Made by a program: the position numbers and the translations under genes
In this document: piece after piece, positions 12,386 to 23,490 of the stretch
Layout of the letters: every line of letters begins with the position of its first letter
How positions within the stretch are numbered: position 1 is the first letter of the stretch
Notes under the pieces: generated by a model
Databases searched by the model: none
Told to the model about the DNA's origin: nothing
The model's input: only the letters and a program-made list of their open reading frames with translations
Assembly (NCBI GenBank): GCA_023101885.1
Contig: JALPQD010000407.1
Span: 1,391,846-1,455,845 of the forward strand
Direction: 5' to 3'
Source of the DNA: Typhlomys cinereus
Taxonomy: Eukaryota > Chordata > Mammalia > Rodentia > Platacanthomyidae
Length of the DNA: 64,000 bases

Positions 12386-12850
12386 AGCTTATTTTACCAT
12401 TGCAAATGGTGGAAGCCAGATGAAGCAATAGCCTAGAACTAGCAAAACTAAGCAGTTCTCAGACATCTCCACTTGTTTGAAGAACTGAAATTACATTTGT
12501 GGAAGTAACACATGGGTGACGCGGACAAAGAAAGAAGGCAGAGGGAGGAACAGGAGTCCTTGTTAACCAAATTGTCTTTCCAAATATCTGAAGGTAGTTC
12601 ACATTTGCTCTGGAGAGTGAGAGATAGATGTAGGCACATGGTCTACTGATAGAAATATCAGGGAGGATAACACATATTCAAAGATCAGACTCCAAGTGAA
12701 TTCAGGTCATTTGTGAGTTACTTTCTTTCTCACATCCTGCATTCTGCAGAGCTCTGATGGGCAAACCAAAGAGGATGAGTGTGAGCACCATCTGAATGAA
12801 GGTGCATAGATTTTGTCCAAGCAAACAAATAGGCTAAGTTCATAAAGAAT

Positions 12851-12975
12851 GGATCTGACTGGATGGCGTAGTGTATATCTATAATCTAGGAATCTCTTGA
12901 AAGCTTGAGGCAAGAAGATTGCAAACTCGTGATCAGTCTGGGATACATAGCAAGTGCATTTAAGATAAACAGAAA
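12851..12975 (+). repeat. B1 (7SL-derived) SINE, degenerate
   Basis: Contains 'tggatggcgtagtgtatatctataatcta', 'gaggcaagaagattgcaaactc' and 'gatcagtctgggatacatagcaag', matching the B1 order 'gcatggtggcgcacgcc ... gaggcaggaggat ... ccagcctgggctacatagcaag'. Heavily mutated. Confidence 0.65.
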
Positions 12976-13076
12976 GGGAAAGGTAAATCTTTTGTTTTAC
13001 CACACCAAATAATTCATTATTAGTGAAGTGATGTAAATGTAGAAGGAGAACTCTTGAGGGTGAACACTATACTTTT

Positions 13077-14254
13077 TAAAATTTATTTTTATTATTTCAA
13101 CTCATACAAACTTAACAGGTACACTGGTCCCCTTCCTCCCTCCAACCCCCCACCCCCCTCCTTCTCCATCCCCCAGTGCCTCCCCCTCCCATCCCCGGAG
13201 CATCCTTTAATGTGCATGCCAAACTCCTCTGGGTCCTCCTCTCCGATGAGGTGCAAGGACCCAGTGGCATTTCCCAGAACCCTTTCCTGTGTTCCCGTTA
13301 AGCATAAGAACACTACTGTGGCTGTCAATCCCTTGCCTCCAAGGATCCTAGTGCCTTTAGCAAATCCTAGACTTTGTGGGGTCAATAGTGTATTGGACAT
13401 TGCGCAGGGCATGCAAAGTTCAATTATGATTGCTTCGGCCCTAACTTGTGTGGAGTATCTTGCTTATCATTGCTCCTCCCATCCTTGTGCTCTTACAATC
13501 TTACCGCCCCCTCTTCCGCAAATTTCCCTGAGCTTCAGGATGTGGAAAGATTAGGCTGGCCTAGTTCCAAGTGGTTGATATAGAGTCTCTGATGTTCTGG
13601 ATTATGGTTTGTTGATTTTCTTTTGCAGTTTTGCTGCTCTTGCAATGCCCTTCACTCCGTCCTGATGGGTATTGGATGTCACCCCTTGCAGTCCTTGATG
13701 GTGGCCTATTTTCTCTGCTGTAACATGGTCCCCTCTCTCCTTGTTTCTGGTGTGGTCCTCCTTCCCCATCTCTCCTGTTCATAAACTTTGCAATTACTGT
13801 AGGTATTACAGAGAATTATCCTTAAGTGTCTCTAAGTGGGTTTGGTACTAGGAGCCACCTATTAGGGAGTACATACGGCATTTAATTTTCTGGGTCTGGG
13901 ATACTTCACTCAATATAATTGTTTCTAATTCCATCCATTTCCTGGAAAATTCCATTAATTCATCATTTTTGATGGCTGAGTAGTACTCCATTATATAGAT
14001 GTACCACATTTTCCTTATCCACTCGTCAACTGTTGGACATTTGGGTTGATTCCATGACTTTGCTATTGTAAACAGTGCTGCTATGAACATGGTCGTGCTT
14101 GTGCTATCGAGGTGAATTTTTGCTGCTTGGGGGGTTATTCCAAAAAATGGAATAGCAGGGTCATATGGCATTTCAATCTTTAATTTCTTAAGAATCTCCA
14201 GACGGCTCACCAGAGTGGCTGTGTGAGCCTATTCCCACCAGCAATGTAGGAGAG
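13077..14254 (-). mobile_element. 5'-truncated L1: ORF2 C-terminus plus deleted 3' UTR
   Basis: Lineage A L1 in antisense. 13077-13850 is 3' UTR and 13848-14210 encodes about 120 residues of the ORF2 C-terminus (contains MPYDPAIPFFGITP and WNQPKCPTVDEW), with the ORF2 stop at 13848. A 21-base TSD is perfect at 13056-13076 and 14255-14275, so the insertion is recent. Compared with the copy at 53.7-54.1 kb the UTR lacks about 230 bases at 13676-13690, joining 'gtcacccc' directly to 'ttgcagtccttgatgg'. Not functional. Confidence 0.93.
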
Positions 14255-14384
14255 GAGGGTGAACACTATACTTTTATCTGTTACTAGTTCAAGCTTTAGG
14301 ACCAAAGGCAAGGAGATTTCAAGGAATTTAAGCTCAGTAACTATGACAGAATCTCATTCATTTTTTTTTCTGAACATGGCATAC

Positions 14385-14739
14385 TTTTTGAAAACTTATT
14401 TTTGACAAATTCATACATGTGTATAGTATGTCTTTGTTGCACATGCATGTGTGTGTATGTGTGTGCAGTGGGGTGGTGGTGGTGTTGGTGGTAGTGGTGA
14501 TGGTGGTATGTGTGTATGTACCAGAGGATACTTGAGTGTGTGTGTGTTGAGGTCCTGTTGAGGTCTAAGGGTGACATTGGTAATGATCCTGGGGTTTCCC
14601 AGGTTCTGCCTTCCAGGGCCAGAATTGCAGGTTTCTGTTGTTTCTGCCAGATGTTTTTATGGGGGATCTGGGATCTGAACTCAGGTCCTTTTCCTTGCAA
14701 GGCAGAGGCTTTAACCCCTGAGCCATCTCTCCAGCCCAC
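14385..14739 (-). repeat. tRNA-headed, CA-tailed SINE (older copy)
   Basis: Minus-strand start 'gggctggagagatggctcagg', B-box-like 'cctgagttcagatccc', then a body ending in a long impure CA/CCA tract (14440-14525 on the plus strand). It sits at the 3' edge of the old L1 that follows. Confidence 0.75.
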
Positions 14740-15025
14740 ATATAACCCACATATATATTCTTAAAACCATTTCATACATATATGTTTCAATCATATTCAC
14801 ACTCCATTTTCTTTCTTGTCAGTTTTTCCTGTTGTGCTTAACCCTTTCTTTCTAGCTTGTCTTGCCCATATTTTCTTTCTTTTTTTTTTGGAGGGGGTAA
14901 CCTACTGAGTTTAATTAGGGTTGCTTGCATAAGCATGGATAGGGGGTTAATTACTGGGTTTTAGGCAGTTTATCAGTGACTACGCTACTGAGAAAATGAC
15001 TCCTCCCTCAGCAACCTATTCTTCC

Positions 15026-15061
15026 TTAAATGTTTTAAACTTCATTTGTTGTACATATATG

Positions 15062-15110
<49 letters not shown>

Positions 15111-15343
15111 CAGAGGGCACCATGTATCCCCGTGGACGATCAAGGGCATCTTTGGGAATCATCCTGGATTGCATCTACCTCTGTTTTGCTTTGCTCTGGG
15201 ATTTCCCAGGCTCTGCCCACCAGAGCTGGAGGAAGAAGCCGCCACTGTTTTTGCCTGGCATTTTTTAAGTGGAACCTGGAATCTGATCTCAGGACCTTCT
15301 GCTTGAGAGGCAAAGTCTTAACCCCTGAACCATCTCTCCAGCC
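15026..15343 (-). repeat. tRNA-headed SINE with (GT)n, inside old L1
   Basis: Minus-strand start 'gggctggagagatggttcagg', B-box-like 'cctgagatcagattcc', tail represented on the plus strand by (GT)n at 15064-15109. Its target duplication is cagcaacctattcttcc (15009-15025) and cagcaaactattcctcc (15344-15360), 15 of 17 bases. It interrupts the Lx-like 3' UTR. Confidence 0.85.
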
Positions 15344-16446
15344 CAGCAAACTATTCCTCCAACAGCTCCTTAGGGAGGGGTGGGGCCTCCTGAGTCCCTC
15401 TCTCATCATTAATTGGATGTTCTTGGGCTCACTCTTAAGCTGGTGTAACTCTTGTGTAGATAACTGTAGCTGCTATGAATTTATGATAACAGCAGTCATG
15501 TCCTATGCATGAGGCAATATTTTATAGCACTCCACTCCATCCTTTTTTTCATATTCTTTCCACTCCCTCTTCAGCACTGTTGACTAGGTCTTAGAGGAGG
15601 TGATACAGACATCCTGTTTAGGACTGAGCACAAAACAACCACTTTTTCTCAGTACTTTGACCAGTTAAGAGTCTCTGCATTAACTACTTGCTGCAGAAGA
15701 GGCTTTGTTTTGACCAAGGTTGAAAACAATACTAACCTGTGGGTGTAGATATAAATATTTGGAAGTCAGCTTGACAATATGTCCTATTAGCCATACAATG
15801 GTAGTAGGTCCCCCTCTCCAGACATGGACTTTTGACTGGGTTTACAGTAACAGGTATGAGTTCCTTTCTGTAGATCACACATCAAATCTAATCAGAAAGC
15901 CATTGGCTACCCCCATAGCTGTCATGGCAGCATTTCATCAGTTGGCACATCTTGTTTGGCAGGTCAGTGTTGTAGCAGCACACATGGCTCAGTTCTGGCG
16001 AGGACCGGTGATATTTTTTCTCCCCCAACAGCCTGCACAGCACTTTCTGGCCAGCTGAGGTGAAGTTTTCAGGTCAGTTTCAGCTTAATTGTTCTGGGTT
16101 CTACAACCAAGATGTATGGGGTTTTCAGCCATGGGTCTTTTCATCTAGTTATGGTGGGCAACATTGGCAGTAGGCTATGTTGTTTGTGAGGGAGGCGTGG
16201 CTCTGAGGTCTTCTCTACCAGTTACTTATTGGGAGGTTTCCCATGCCTGGCATTGAGATTTTTCAAGCAATGATGCATATCTTCTGGGCGTAGAATTGTC
16301 CTCTTGTGTAGGGTACTTAACTCCTTTTAAATTATATTTTTAATTAGCTTACAAAGTAGTGAGTTTCCATAGGTTTTTTTATAAAATGTATCTTTAGTGT
16401 TAGTTAACTCACCCTCACCTACTCCTCTCCCCCATCCTTCAATCCC

Positions 16447-16802
16447 TGTAATAGTTACTCTTTTCTGTTGCTGTGAAAGAGCGCCCAAAGTCAAGCAACT
16501 TAAGGGAGAAAGGGAGATTTATTCAGCCTATGGTTCAGAGGGGAGATACAGTCTTTCATGGCAGATGTGGCATGGCTGGCTGGCAAAAGCTGGAGAAAGG
16601 CTACGTCACACCCATCCACAAGGCTGAGAGCTGTAAGACAGCTTGCTGCAAGAGCAGAACTCTCCTGGAGGTAGGGTGGGACTAATTCACCTCAAGGCCC
16701 ACCCCCTATGACTGCCTTCCTCTAGCAAGGGTCCACCTCTCAAAGGTACCATATCCTTCCCAAACATATGAAACTGTGGCGAACACATTTCAAACCACAA
16801 CA
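16447..16802 (-). mobile_element. Solo MaLR LTR (MT/ORR1-like), inside old L1
   Basis: The minus strand runs from TGTTGTGGTTTGAAATGTGT to a terminus reading ...AACTATTACA, bounded TG...CA. The R/U5-like part carries 'gctgaataaatctccc' (AATAAA signal) followed by 'cacagcaacagaaaagag', the order seen in rodent MT LTRs. No internal retroviral genes. Exact 5-base TSD not evident; 'atccctgt' occurs at 16442 and at 16809. Confidence 0.7.
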
Positions 16803-16989
16803 GTTCCCATCCCTGTGTAAACATTTAATTCTCATATTCCACCTCTCTACTTTCACATCACATATGTTTTACTGCTCTGCCCCCCCCAACTCATTATGTC
16901 TCCTTCTTCTCCCTGTAGCTCCCTTAACTCTGAAGACACTCCAGGTTAAACACATGAATCTAAAAATTTGAAGCTAGGCACCACAATAC

Positions 16990-17590
16990 CGCAAAAGAAA
17001 ATCAACAAACCATAATCCAGAACTTCAGAGACTCTATATCAACCATCTAGAACTAGGCCAGCCTAATCTCTCCCCATCCTGAAGCTCAGGGAAATTTGCG
17101 GAAAAGGGGGCGGTAAGAGTGTAAGAGCACAAGGATGGGAGGAGTAATGATATGCAAGATACTCCACACAAGTTAGGGCCGAAGCAATCATAATTGGATT
17201 TTACATGCCCTGCGCAATGTCCAACACACTATTGTTCCCACAAAGTCTAGCATTTGCTAAAAGCACCAAGATCCTTGGAGGCAAGGGATTGACAGCCAAA
17301 ATAGTGTTCCTAGGCTTAAGGGGAACACAGGAAAGGGTTCAGGGAAATGCCGATGGGTCCTTGTATGTCATCAGAGAGGAGGACCCAGGGGAGAGTTTGG
17401 CATGCTCATTAAAGGATGCTCTGGAGATGGGAGGGGGAGGCCCTGGGGGATGGGGAGGGAAGGGGGAGAGGAGGGTGAGCAGAGGGGTCGAGGGGAGGAG
17501 GAGGGAGGGAGGGAACCGGTGTACCTATTAAATTTGTATGAGCGGAGATAATAAAAAATGTTATATAAAAAAAAAGAAAAAAAAAGAAAG
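16990..17590 (+). mobile_element. 5'-truncated L1, 3' UTR only (lineage A)
   Basis: Sense-strand 3' UTR from 'gcaaaagaaaatcaacaaacc' through the polypurine tract (17415-17515) to 'ttgtatgagcggagataataaa' and an A-rich tail ending near 17589. It interrupts the old L1 just before its ORF2 end: the old element resumes at 17591. No ORF. The TSD could not be delimited. Confidence 0.88.
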
Positions 17591-18192
17591 AGTGTAAAGC
17601 ATTTGTGTTTCTGAGCTGAGTTTACCTTCACTCAATATAATATTTTCCAGTTATATCCACCTGCTGAAAATGTCATAATTTCATTTCCCATTGTATACAT
17701 GTATCACATTTTCATTATCCAATCATCTGTTGATAGAAATCTAGGCTGGTTCTATTTCCTAGCTAAAGTGGATAAGGCATCGATGGGCATGAATGTACAA
17801 GTATTTGTGTAGTAGAATAGAGAGCCCTTTGGGTACCTACTGTGGAGTGGTAGAACTGGATCAAATGGTAATTTTGCTTTTTAAAAAAATCTCCAGACTG
17901 ATTTCCACAGTGGTTGCACCAGTTTACCCCTGACTTCCAACAGTGAACAATGCTTCCTTCTTTTCTCACATCTGTGCCAGCATTTGTTATCATTTGTTTT
18001 CTTAGTAATAGCCATTCTGACTGGGGTGAGATGGAATCCCAAAGTAGTTTTCATGTGTACTTCCCTGATGGCACATTGAACACATTTATTAGCCATTTAT
18101 ATTTCTTTTTTTTTGAGAATTCTGTTACAATCCATGACCCATTTTTTAATTTTTTTATTTTATTTTGTTTTTGCTATCTCAGATTTTCTTCA

Positions 18193-18472
18193 GGGACTGG
18201 AGAGATAGTTCAGGGGTTAAGACATTGCCTCACAAGCAGAAGGTCCCAAGTCCCACATAAAAAATGGTGGAAACTGCTGTGGCCAGCACTTCAGGCCCTC
18301 GTGGGCAGAGCCAAAGAAATCCCAGAGTGAAGCAAAAAGGAGGTAAAAGTGATCCAGGATGATTCCAGAAGTTATACTTGGTCCTCCACAAGTACATACA
18401 GTGCTCTCTGATACACACAAGCACATGTGCATGGACCCACACACACATGCAAAAATAAATAAAAATAAAAAT
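18193..18472 (+). repeat. tRNA-headed, CA-tailed SINE (older copy)
   Basis: Starts 'gggactggagagatagttcagg', B-box-like 'aaggtcccaagtccc', body ending 'agtacatacagtgctctctgat', CA-rich end and an 'aaataaataaaaataaaa' tail. Inserted in old L1 ORF2 sequence. Confidence 0.75.
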
Positions 18473-18714
18473 TTTCTCGACGTTTATGTATTATATATAA
18501 TAATGTTTCATTATGACATTTTTATGCATGTATATCAGATATATTATTCATCCTCTATTGCTCATCTACTTCCATTGGCCCATTTTTTCTTTTCAATTAG
18601 ATCCCCTTCAAGTTTCTTTTTAAATATTTTTTTAATATTCTTTGACACATCTGTTCATGAATACAATGACTTTATACCATCCTCATCCTTTTTTCCTTTT
18701 TAAAAAAGGTCTTA

Positions 18715-19315
18715 ACAATTTTTCTCCCATATTTTATTTTTTTCCTAATCATACAAGCTCAATAGGTACCCCCATCCTCCCCATCCTTTTTCCCCTCCCC
18801 TGTCACCCCCCTTGCACTTTCCCCCTTCCCTTCTCCTTTCCCAGTGCCTCCCCATTCCTCCTTCCCATCCCCTGGAGAATCCTTTTGTGTGAATGCCAAA
18901 CCTCCCTCTGAGTCTTCTACCTTAGTGAGGGTTCAGGACTCTGTGGCATAGCCCTGAGCCCCTTCTTGTGCTCCCCATTAGTATGGGAACTCTGTTATGA
19001 CTGTTAATCCCTTGCCTATAAGGATCCTACTGCCTAGAGCCTTCTTCCCTGTGATCCCTGCTAGACTTTGGGGAGTCTTTGACATGTCAGTCATTGTGCA
19101 GGTCAGGCAAAGTCCAGTTCTTGCTGCTGCAGCCCTAACTTGTGTGGAGTATCTTGCATATCATTAGTCCTCTCCATCTTTAGGCTCTTACAATCTTGCT
19201 GCCCCCTCTTCTGCAAGGTTCGCTGAGCTTTAGGGTGGCGAGAGATTTAGCTGGTCTGGTTCCAGGTGATTAATGTGGGGTCTTTGGATTCTCACCCTTT
19301 TTTGATGTTTTTTTT
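18715..19315 (-). mobile_element. Older-subfamily L1 3' UTR fragment
   Basis: Antisense 3' UTR: 'cctaatcatacaagctcaatagg', pyrimidine tract 18760-18870, then UTR to about 19280, with a T-rich 'gatgttt' micro-duplication at 19300-19350. Diagnostic variants (tagtgagggttcaggactc; gacatgtcagtcattgtgcagg) are shared with 61576-62070 and differ from the young lineage A copies, so it is an older subfamily. Confidence 0.85.
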
Positions 19316-19650
19316 TTAGATGTTTAGATTTTTTTTGATGTTTAGATTTTTGAATTATTTGTGCATTCTCCATGTGAATTGTCTGTCAGGTGTCAAGCTG
19401 GCCCAGGTGGGATGCTTCTGTGGTCGGTTCATTTGCCTGCCAGTTGCTTTTTAATTCCATGATGTCCTATTTGTCAAACGTTAGCCTGAACTCCTGAGCA
19501 ACAATAGTCCTCTTCCGATAGCTTACCTGTTCCTGTATCATAGTGTAGTCCCTGCTTTTTTCCCTGGTAATCTCAGCTTCAGGTTTATCTGGATTCATAG
19601 CTAACTTAGTTCACTCTGAGGCTGACTTTTGACTCGGCTACTTACAGAGT

Positions 19651-20589
19651 CTTAAAGAAAAAAAAAACGGGTGTATCTTTTTATGCAAGTTCTTAGTAGC
19701 AGTAGAGTGGTCAGGCTTCACTTGAACTGTAGTGGTTCTGCAAGCATTTTGGTCTCATTATTAACTGTGTGTTTAGTTAGGCGCTGTGTCTTATTTCCAA
19801 CAGTAATAAAAATGTCACATAAAAGTCATTTAATCCACAGAAACTTCCTGCAAGTGAGCAGAGCTTAATGTGAATGCTCAGCCTGAGTTGTATGGCATTG
19901 TTAGGCATTGCTGTGTATTTCCCCAGTAACCCAGGCTTTTTAATGTGCATATACAGGTCACTATGTTTTCTGTGTAAACTCACCTGTTTGTACTATCCCC
20001 TCCCACGGAGTTGTCAGTCTTTGGAACTTATGAACTTCATCTGTCTTGCTTATCCTTATCAGAGAATTTTTACATCTCTAGTAGAGACACAAGATATATT
20101 AGTGATGTAAAAATTGTCTATGCTGTTTGGGATTTTTTAAAAAACAGCATCTTCATTTGCCTTCTTCCAGTCATAAAATAAAAAATAATGCTGTGCTGGT
20201 AAAATTGCTTGGACCTGAAATGTTGTATCTGATGGCCAGAGCAGTAGCAAATCTGCTGACAGGTCTGGATGATGTGGGTGGGGGTTTGGAACGTTGAAAT
20301 GCCTGTAATGCTGTTTCAGGGAACTCCTATTTTTAAAGAAGTAAAACACATTATTTAGGGGTTGTGGATGCAATCCAGGCCTTTGAAGTGGAAGAAGATC
20401 TTAATTAGAAAGAAATGGAAAGATTGAATGCCTTCATGGAGAACCCAACTTGAAGAGGTATGCTTATCATAGATGCAGATGATATATATTGCACACTGGC
20501 TGCAGTATTGCTTTGACAGTACCAAAGCCTTTAAAGTTGCATAGTGCATCTGTCCTCAAGTTTATTCAGCATCTAATGAGCAGGCATTA
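19651..20589. other. Unique sequence, no gene seen
   Basis: No supported feature. Short open frames here have no domain similarity that I recognise. Confidence 0.45.
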
Positions 20590-20950
20590 ATCACATCCAA
20601 CTTGGAGGCGGTTCATAAAAGGACAATGAAGATGATTTAAGGCTTGGAAAATAAAACCTATAAGGAGAGGTTCAAACAAGTCACATTATTAGCTCAGCAA
20701 AAAAAAAAAAGAGCTTGAGAAGTGGAAATTTGCAGCCAATGTAAAATTAATCTTGGTGGGATAGTATGCTTAATAAGAAACTATTCCCAGGAATTCTGGA
20801 ATTTCTTTTTTGTTGTTGTTGGTCTTCTTATAAAAGACATCCATACAAAAATTTAGGAAGCATGCACAAAAAAGGAAAATATCTCATCACCTTATCATGC
20901 AGAAGGGCTGTTCAAATGTCAACAAGGAGAGGCTGAGCAAAATATCTGGG
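20590..20950 (+). mobile_element. Possible CR1/L3-like ancient LINE relic
   Basis: 'acaatgaagatgatttaaggcttgg' followed by 'acctataaggagaggttcaaac' resembles the CR1/L3 3' region, where 'aagatgattaaggg' is followed by 'tatgaggagaggttgaa'. A later 'aggctgagcaaaatatctgg' could be a displaced part. If right it is very old. Family is from recall only. Confidence 0.4.
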
Positions 20951-21049
20951 GCTGGGGTTTACTTAGATGGAAACAACAGTATCTTGGACTTTGCAACATT
21001 TCTCAGTTTTAATTAACTAAAGGTTTGCTTACTTACTTATTTAGTGTAT

Positions 21050-21163
21050 TTTCCTGACTAGACAATAAGCTTCATGAGGCTGGAAAAGGTTTGTCATCTC
21101 ATGGTGGTGGTCTCAGAAAACAATATGATGTCTGGCACATAAGGATTGCTTAATAAAAATTGT
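21050..21163 (+). repeat. L2-like 3' end
   Basis: 'tttcctgactagacaataagcttcatgagg' and 'atgtctggcacataaggattgcttaata' match the L2 3' end order (actagactgtaagctccatgagg ... gcctggcacatagtaggtgctcaata). Confidence 0.65.
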
Positions 21164-21268
21164 AAAGGCATGGTGGTGCATGCCTACAACCCCACAGCTG
21201 GTGAGGCTGAAACAGGATGATGTCATGAACTCAAGACCATATCACATAGTGAGTTCCAGGCCTAAGTC
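21164..21268 (+). repeat. B1 SINE fragment
   Basis: 'ggcatggtggtgcatgcctacaac', 'gaggctgaaacaggatgatg', 'cacatagtgagttccaggcc': a B1/Alu-like left arm, truncated after the duplicated core, joined directly to the L2-like end. Confidence 0.7.
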
Positions 21269-21525
21269 ATTTTTGTAACTAAATCTTTCTCCTCAGGCAT
21301 TTTGGGAAAAGTTTATAATTACAACAGGTAACAACTTATTACTCATTGAATGTCTTAACCCATGCATTTAGGGACCTCTGGATCAAATTGTTCTTGAACT
21401 TCTAATATGTGCATAGATGGCTGTCTAAACCATGTACTCCTCCATAGTCACATAGAATAGTGACTTCATAATAGTTACAGAAGTAGAAAGAAAGTTCTTT
21501 TGAGACAAGAGGTTATAGTATTTAA

Positions 21526-21836
21526 GGGGTCTGGAGAGGTGGCTCAGGGGTTAAGCCTCTGCCTTGCAGGTGGAAGGTCCTGAGTTCGGATTCTAGACCC
21601 CACGTATAGACGCCAGGCAGAAGTGGGGGTGGCCTACATTTCTGGTCCTGGTAAGGCAGAGCCTGTGAGTTCCAGGGCAGAGTAAAACCGGGAGGAGGTG
21701 GAGGCGGTCCATGGTGGTTCCCGAATTCGTCTGTGGTTCTACACACACATACATACACACACATACATACACACACATACATACACACGTGCATACATGC
21801 ATACACGCACAATTGAATAAATAATAAATAATAATA
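21526..21836 (+). repeat. Young tRNA-headed SINE, perfect TSD
   Basis: A Pol III retroposon: A-box region 'tggctcaggggttaag', B-box 'cctgagttcggattc', a GC-rich body with CpGs kept (cccacgtatagacgcc; cccgaattcgtctgtgg), a CA/CATA repeat (about 21743-21810) and an 'attgaataaataataaata' tail. The TSD aagaggttatagtatttaa is identical at 21507-21525 and 21837-21855, so insertion is recent. Depends on L1 ORF2 in trans. Family: B2-superfamily-like, perhaps lineage-specific. Confidence 0.93.
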
Positions 21837-22359
21837 AAGAGGTTATAGTATTTAAAAGCAAGGATTACAGTGTTAATCTCTTGTTATTGACATTCATTGT
21901 CAGAGTGATAGTTTTTGTGATGGTGGGTAGCTTTGCTGTGATTTGTTATGGCTTTACCTACAAAAAATCAGAAGCTGAGCTCTTCCTATTTGAAGATTAT
22001 GACTATACTCTCTGAAGTGTTCTATTTTTCTCCTTTCAGATCTGTTTCTGGCTGCTCTTTAGAGCATTGGTGTTTGCTTCCCTTCTTCATTGGTCCTTTA
22101 TAATGTCTCTTCTGGGCATTACAAGACATTCCTAGATTGTTTCCATTAACCTACAAATTAAATAAATTTCGTGTATCCTCAGATTTGCCATGCCCCCAGA
22201 CTGGAGCCAAGATGTGATCTCTTTTCTCTCCTGTAAGGGCACTCAATGATTATGCTGCAAGAAGTGGTGTCATTGCAAAATTCAGACTGTGGTAGAAGGA
22301 GCTGAGTATAGCAAGTCAAGTCATGTAGCTAAGCAGAGCCAAGGAAAGCCACAGGATTG

Positions 22360-22690
22360 AAAATACTTCTTATCCTTCTCTGGACATTTGCACTTGCTAT
22401 TTCTGCTGCCAAGAACACACATCTCTCATTTAGTCCCAAGGCTCTCATGAACCCTGAAGGAATTCCTGCTTTACCCTGGTTGCTATAAGTCATCAAAGTT
22501 CATAGCTGCTGGCAGATCTGAGACTCCTGGCTGGGAGACAATGGACTTGCATTGTTGGAAGCATAAGCTCTGTGATCACTGAGACTTTGTTTTAGTCACT
22601 ACCCTATCAACAGAGCCTATTATAATGCCTGGTACGTAGTAGACACTAATTAAATCTTTGATGGGTGAATGATTGAATGAATCATTACAT
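22360..22690 (+). repeat. L2-like 3' region
   Basis: 'ctggacatttgcacttgctatttctgctgcc' then 'ctcatgaaccctgaaggaattcctg' and, at the end, 'gcctattataatgcctggtacgtagtagacactaat' plus a GAATGA-rich tail: L2 order. Non-coding relic. Confidence 0.6.
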
Positions 22691-23319
22691 CACCACTAGC
22701 TGAGAAAATTATACAAAGATCTATTTTCATGTTCCACATATAAGATTATACACAGTAAATGCTCTGTCTCTCAATAAAATCGTTTATATCATCTTTAGTA
22801 GGCAGCACTGTTCTAAGCATCTACTTCTGTCTTGACCACCTGTTTCCTGGTCTTTCCCTCAAACTGGACCTGTCGGTGCTTATTCCTTCCTGTGTCCTTT
22901 TTGAGTTCCTTTCCTATATCTGTCACTGTCTTAGGTCCTAACACAGACTTTGCAATCCTTTTAAAAACCAGCCATCAGTGGGCTGGTAAACTTGTCTTGT
23001 GAATAAGAGGTGTAATTTGTACTTTTTGCTCAGTTCCATGATGTAAACACTTTCATCATTGCTGATTTTAAGATGTCAACTGGTTTGAAAATTCCTGGAG
23101 ATTTAACAATGGGTTTTCGCTAGGAACTGGTTCCAGCACCTCATCCTGATAAGAAGGTAATGACAAGCTTATTTATATACTTGGTCCAATAGTCTTTTTG
23201 TTTTCACTTGGCTCTGTAATACAAAGGCTTCAAGAAAAAATAATGCCTTGGGTCAAGATAACCCTCTACTCAGAACTTGCTTTACTTTGCGAATTTATCC
23301 CTCAGTTTCAAATCCTCTA

Positions 23320-23490
23320 GCTTAGTACTGCTCATGCTATAGTAACCCTGGAAGGGTTCCCTAAAACAGATGGCTATGCCTTTCCTACCTCTGGGTGTTT
23401 GAGCCAGTGGGTCTGATTGAGTAGGGCCTGAGAATTTGCCTGTCAGACAAGTTCCCAGGTAAAATGGTGCTGTGAGTGCCAAGGGCATAT
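23320..23490 (+). mobile_element. MER5A-like hAT-Charlie relic
   Basis: 'aaaacagatggctatgcc', 'gtgggtctgattgagtagggcctgagaatttgcc' and 'acaagttcccaggtaaaatggtgctg' match MER5A, a short non-autonomous hAT element. No transposase. Terminal repeats too decayed to mark. Confidence 0.6.

Larger units (their letters stand above)
14745..19650 (-). mobile_element. Old Lx-like L1, split by five later insertions
   Basis: Joined pieces in order: 14745-15025, 15344-16446, 16803-16989, 17591-18192 and about 19330-19650. The first three are a ~1.6 kb Lx-like 3' UTR homologous to 58464-61093. 17620-18105 is the antisense of the ORF2 C-terminus (complement of 'cactcaatataatattttccag' and of a Met-Gln-Ile-Lys-Thr-like segment). 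19330-19650 continues further into ORF2. Interrupting elements: SINE 15026-15343, MaLR LTR 16447-16802, L1 16990-17590, SINE 18193-18472, L1 18715-19315; 18480-18714 may be a further old L1 3' piece. No intact ORF. Confidence 0.75.

Noticed and set aside
13054..13554. A recurring open frame of 78-166 codons (MAVNPLPPRILVPLA-type) on the strand opposite the L1 3' UTR at 7.1, 13.1, 41.1, 42.6, 54.2 and 62.6 kb
   Set aside because: It recurs only because the UTR recurs. Starts vary, frames cross the simple pyrimidine tract, and there is no promoter or domain. Antisense artefact of L1.
15720..16058. 112-codon plus-strand open frame
   Set aside because: Lies antisense in the old Lx-like L1 3' UTR; chance.
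16447..16802. LTR sequence suggesting an endogenous retrovirus with genes
   Set aside because: Solo LTR only; no gag, pol or env frame on either side. Same for 6064-6406 and 38440-38800.
21526..21600. tRNA-like A and B boxes suggesting a tRNA gene (also at 30.1, 55.5, 59.3 and 62.2 kb)
   Set aside because: They are SINE heads: no cloverleaf, followed by SINE body, tail and TSD.
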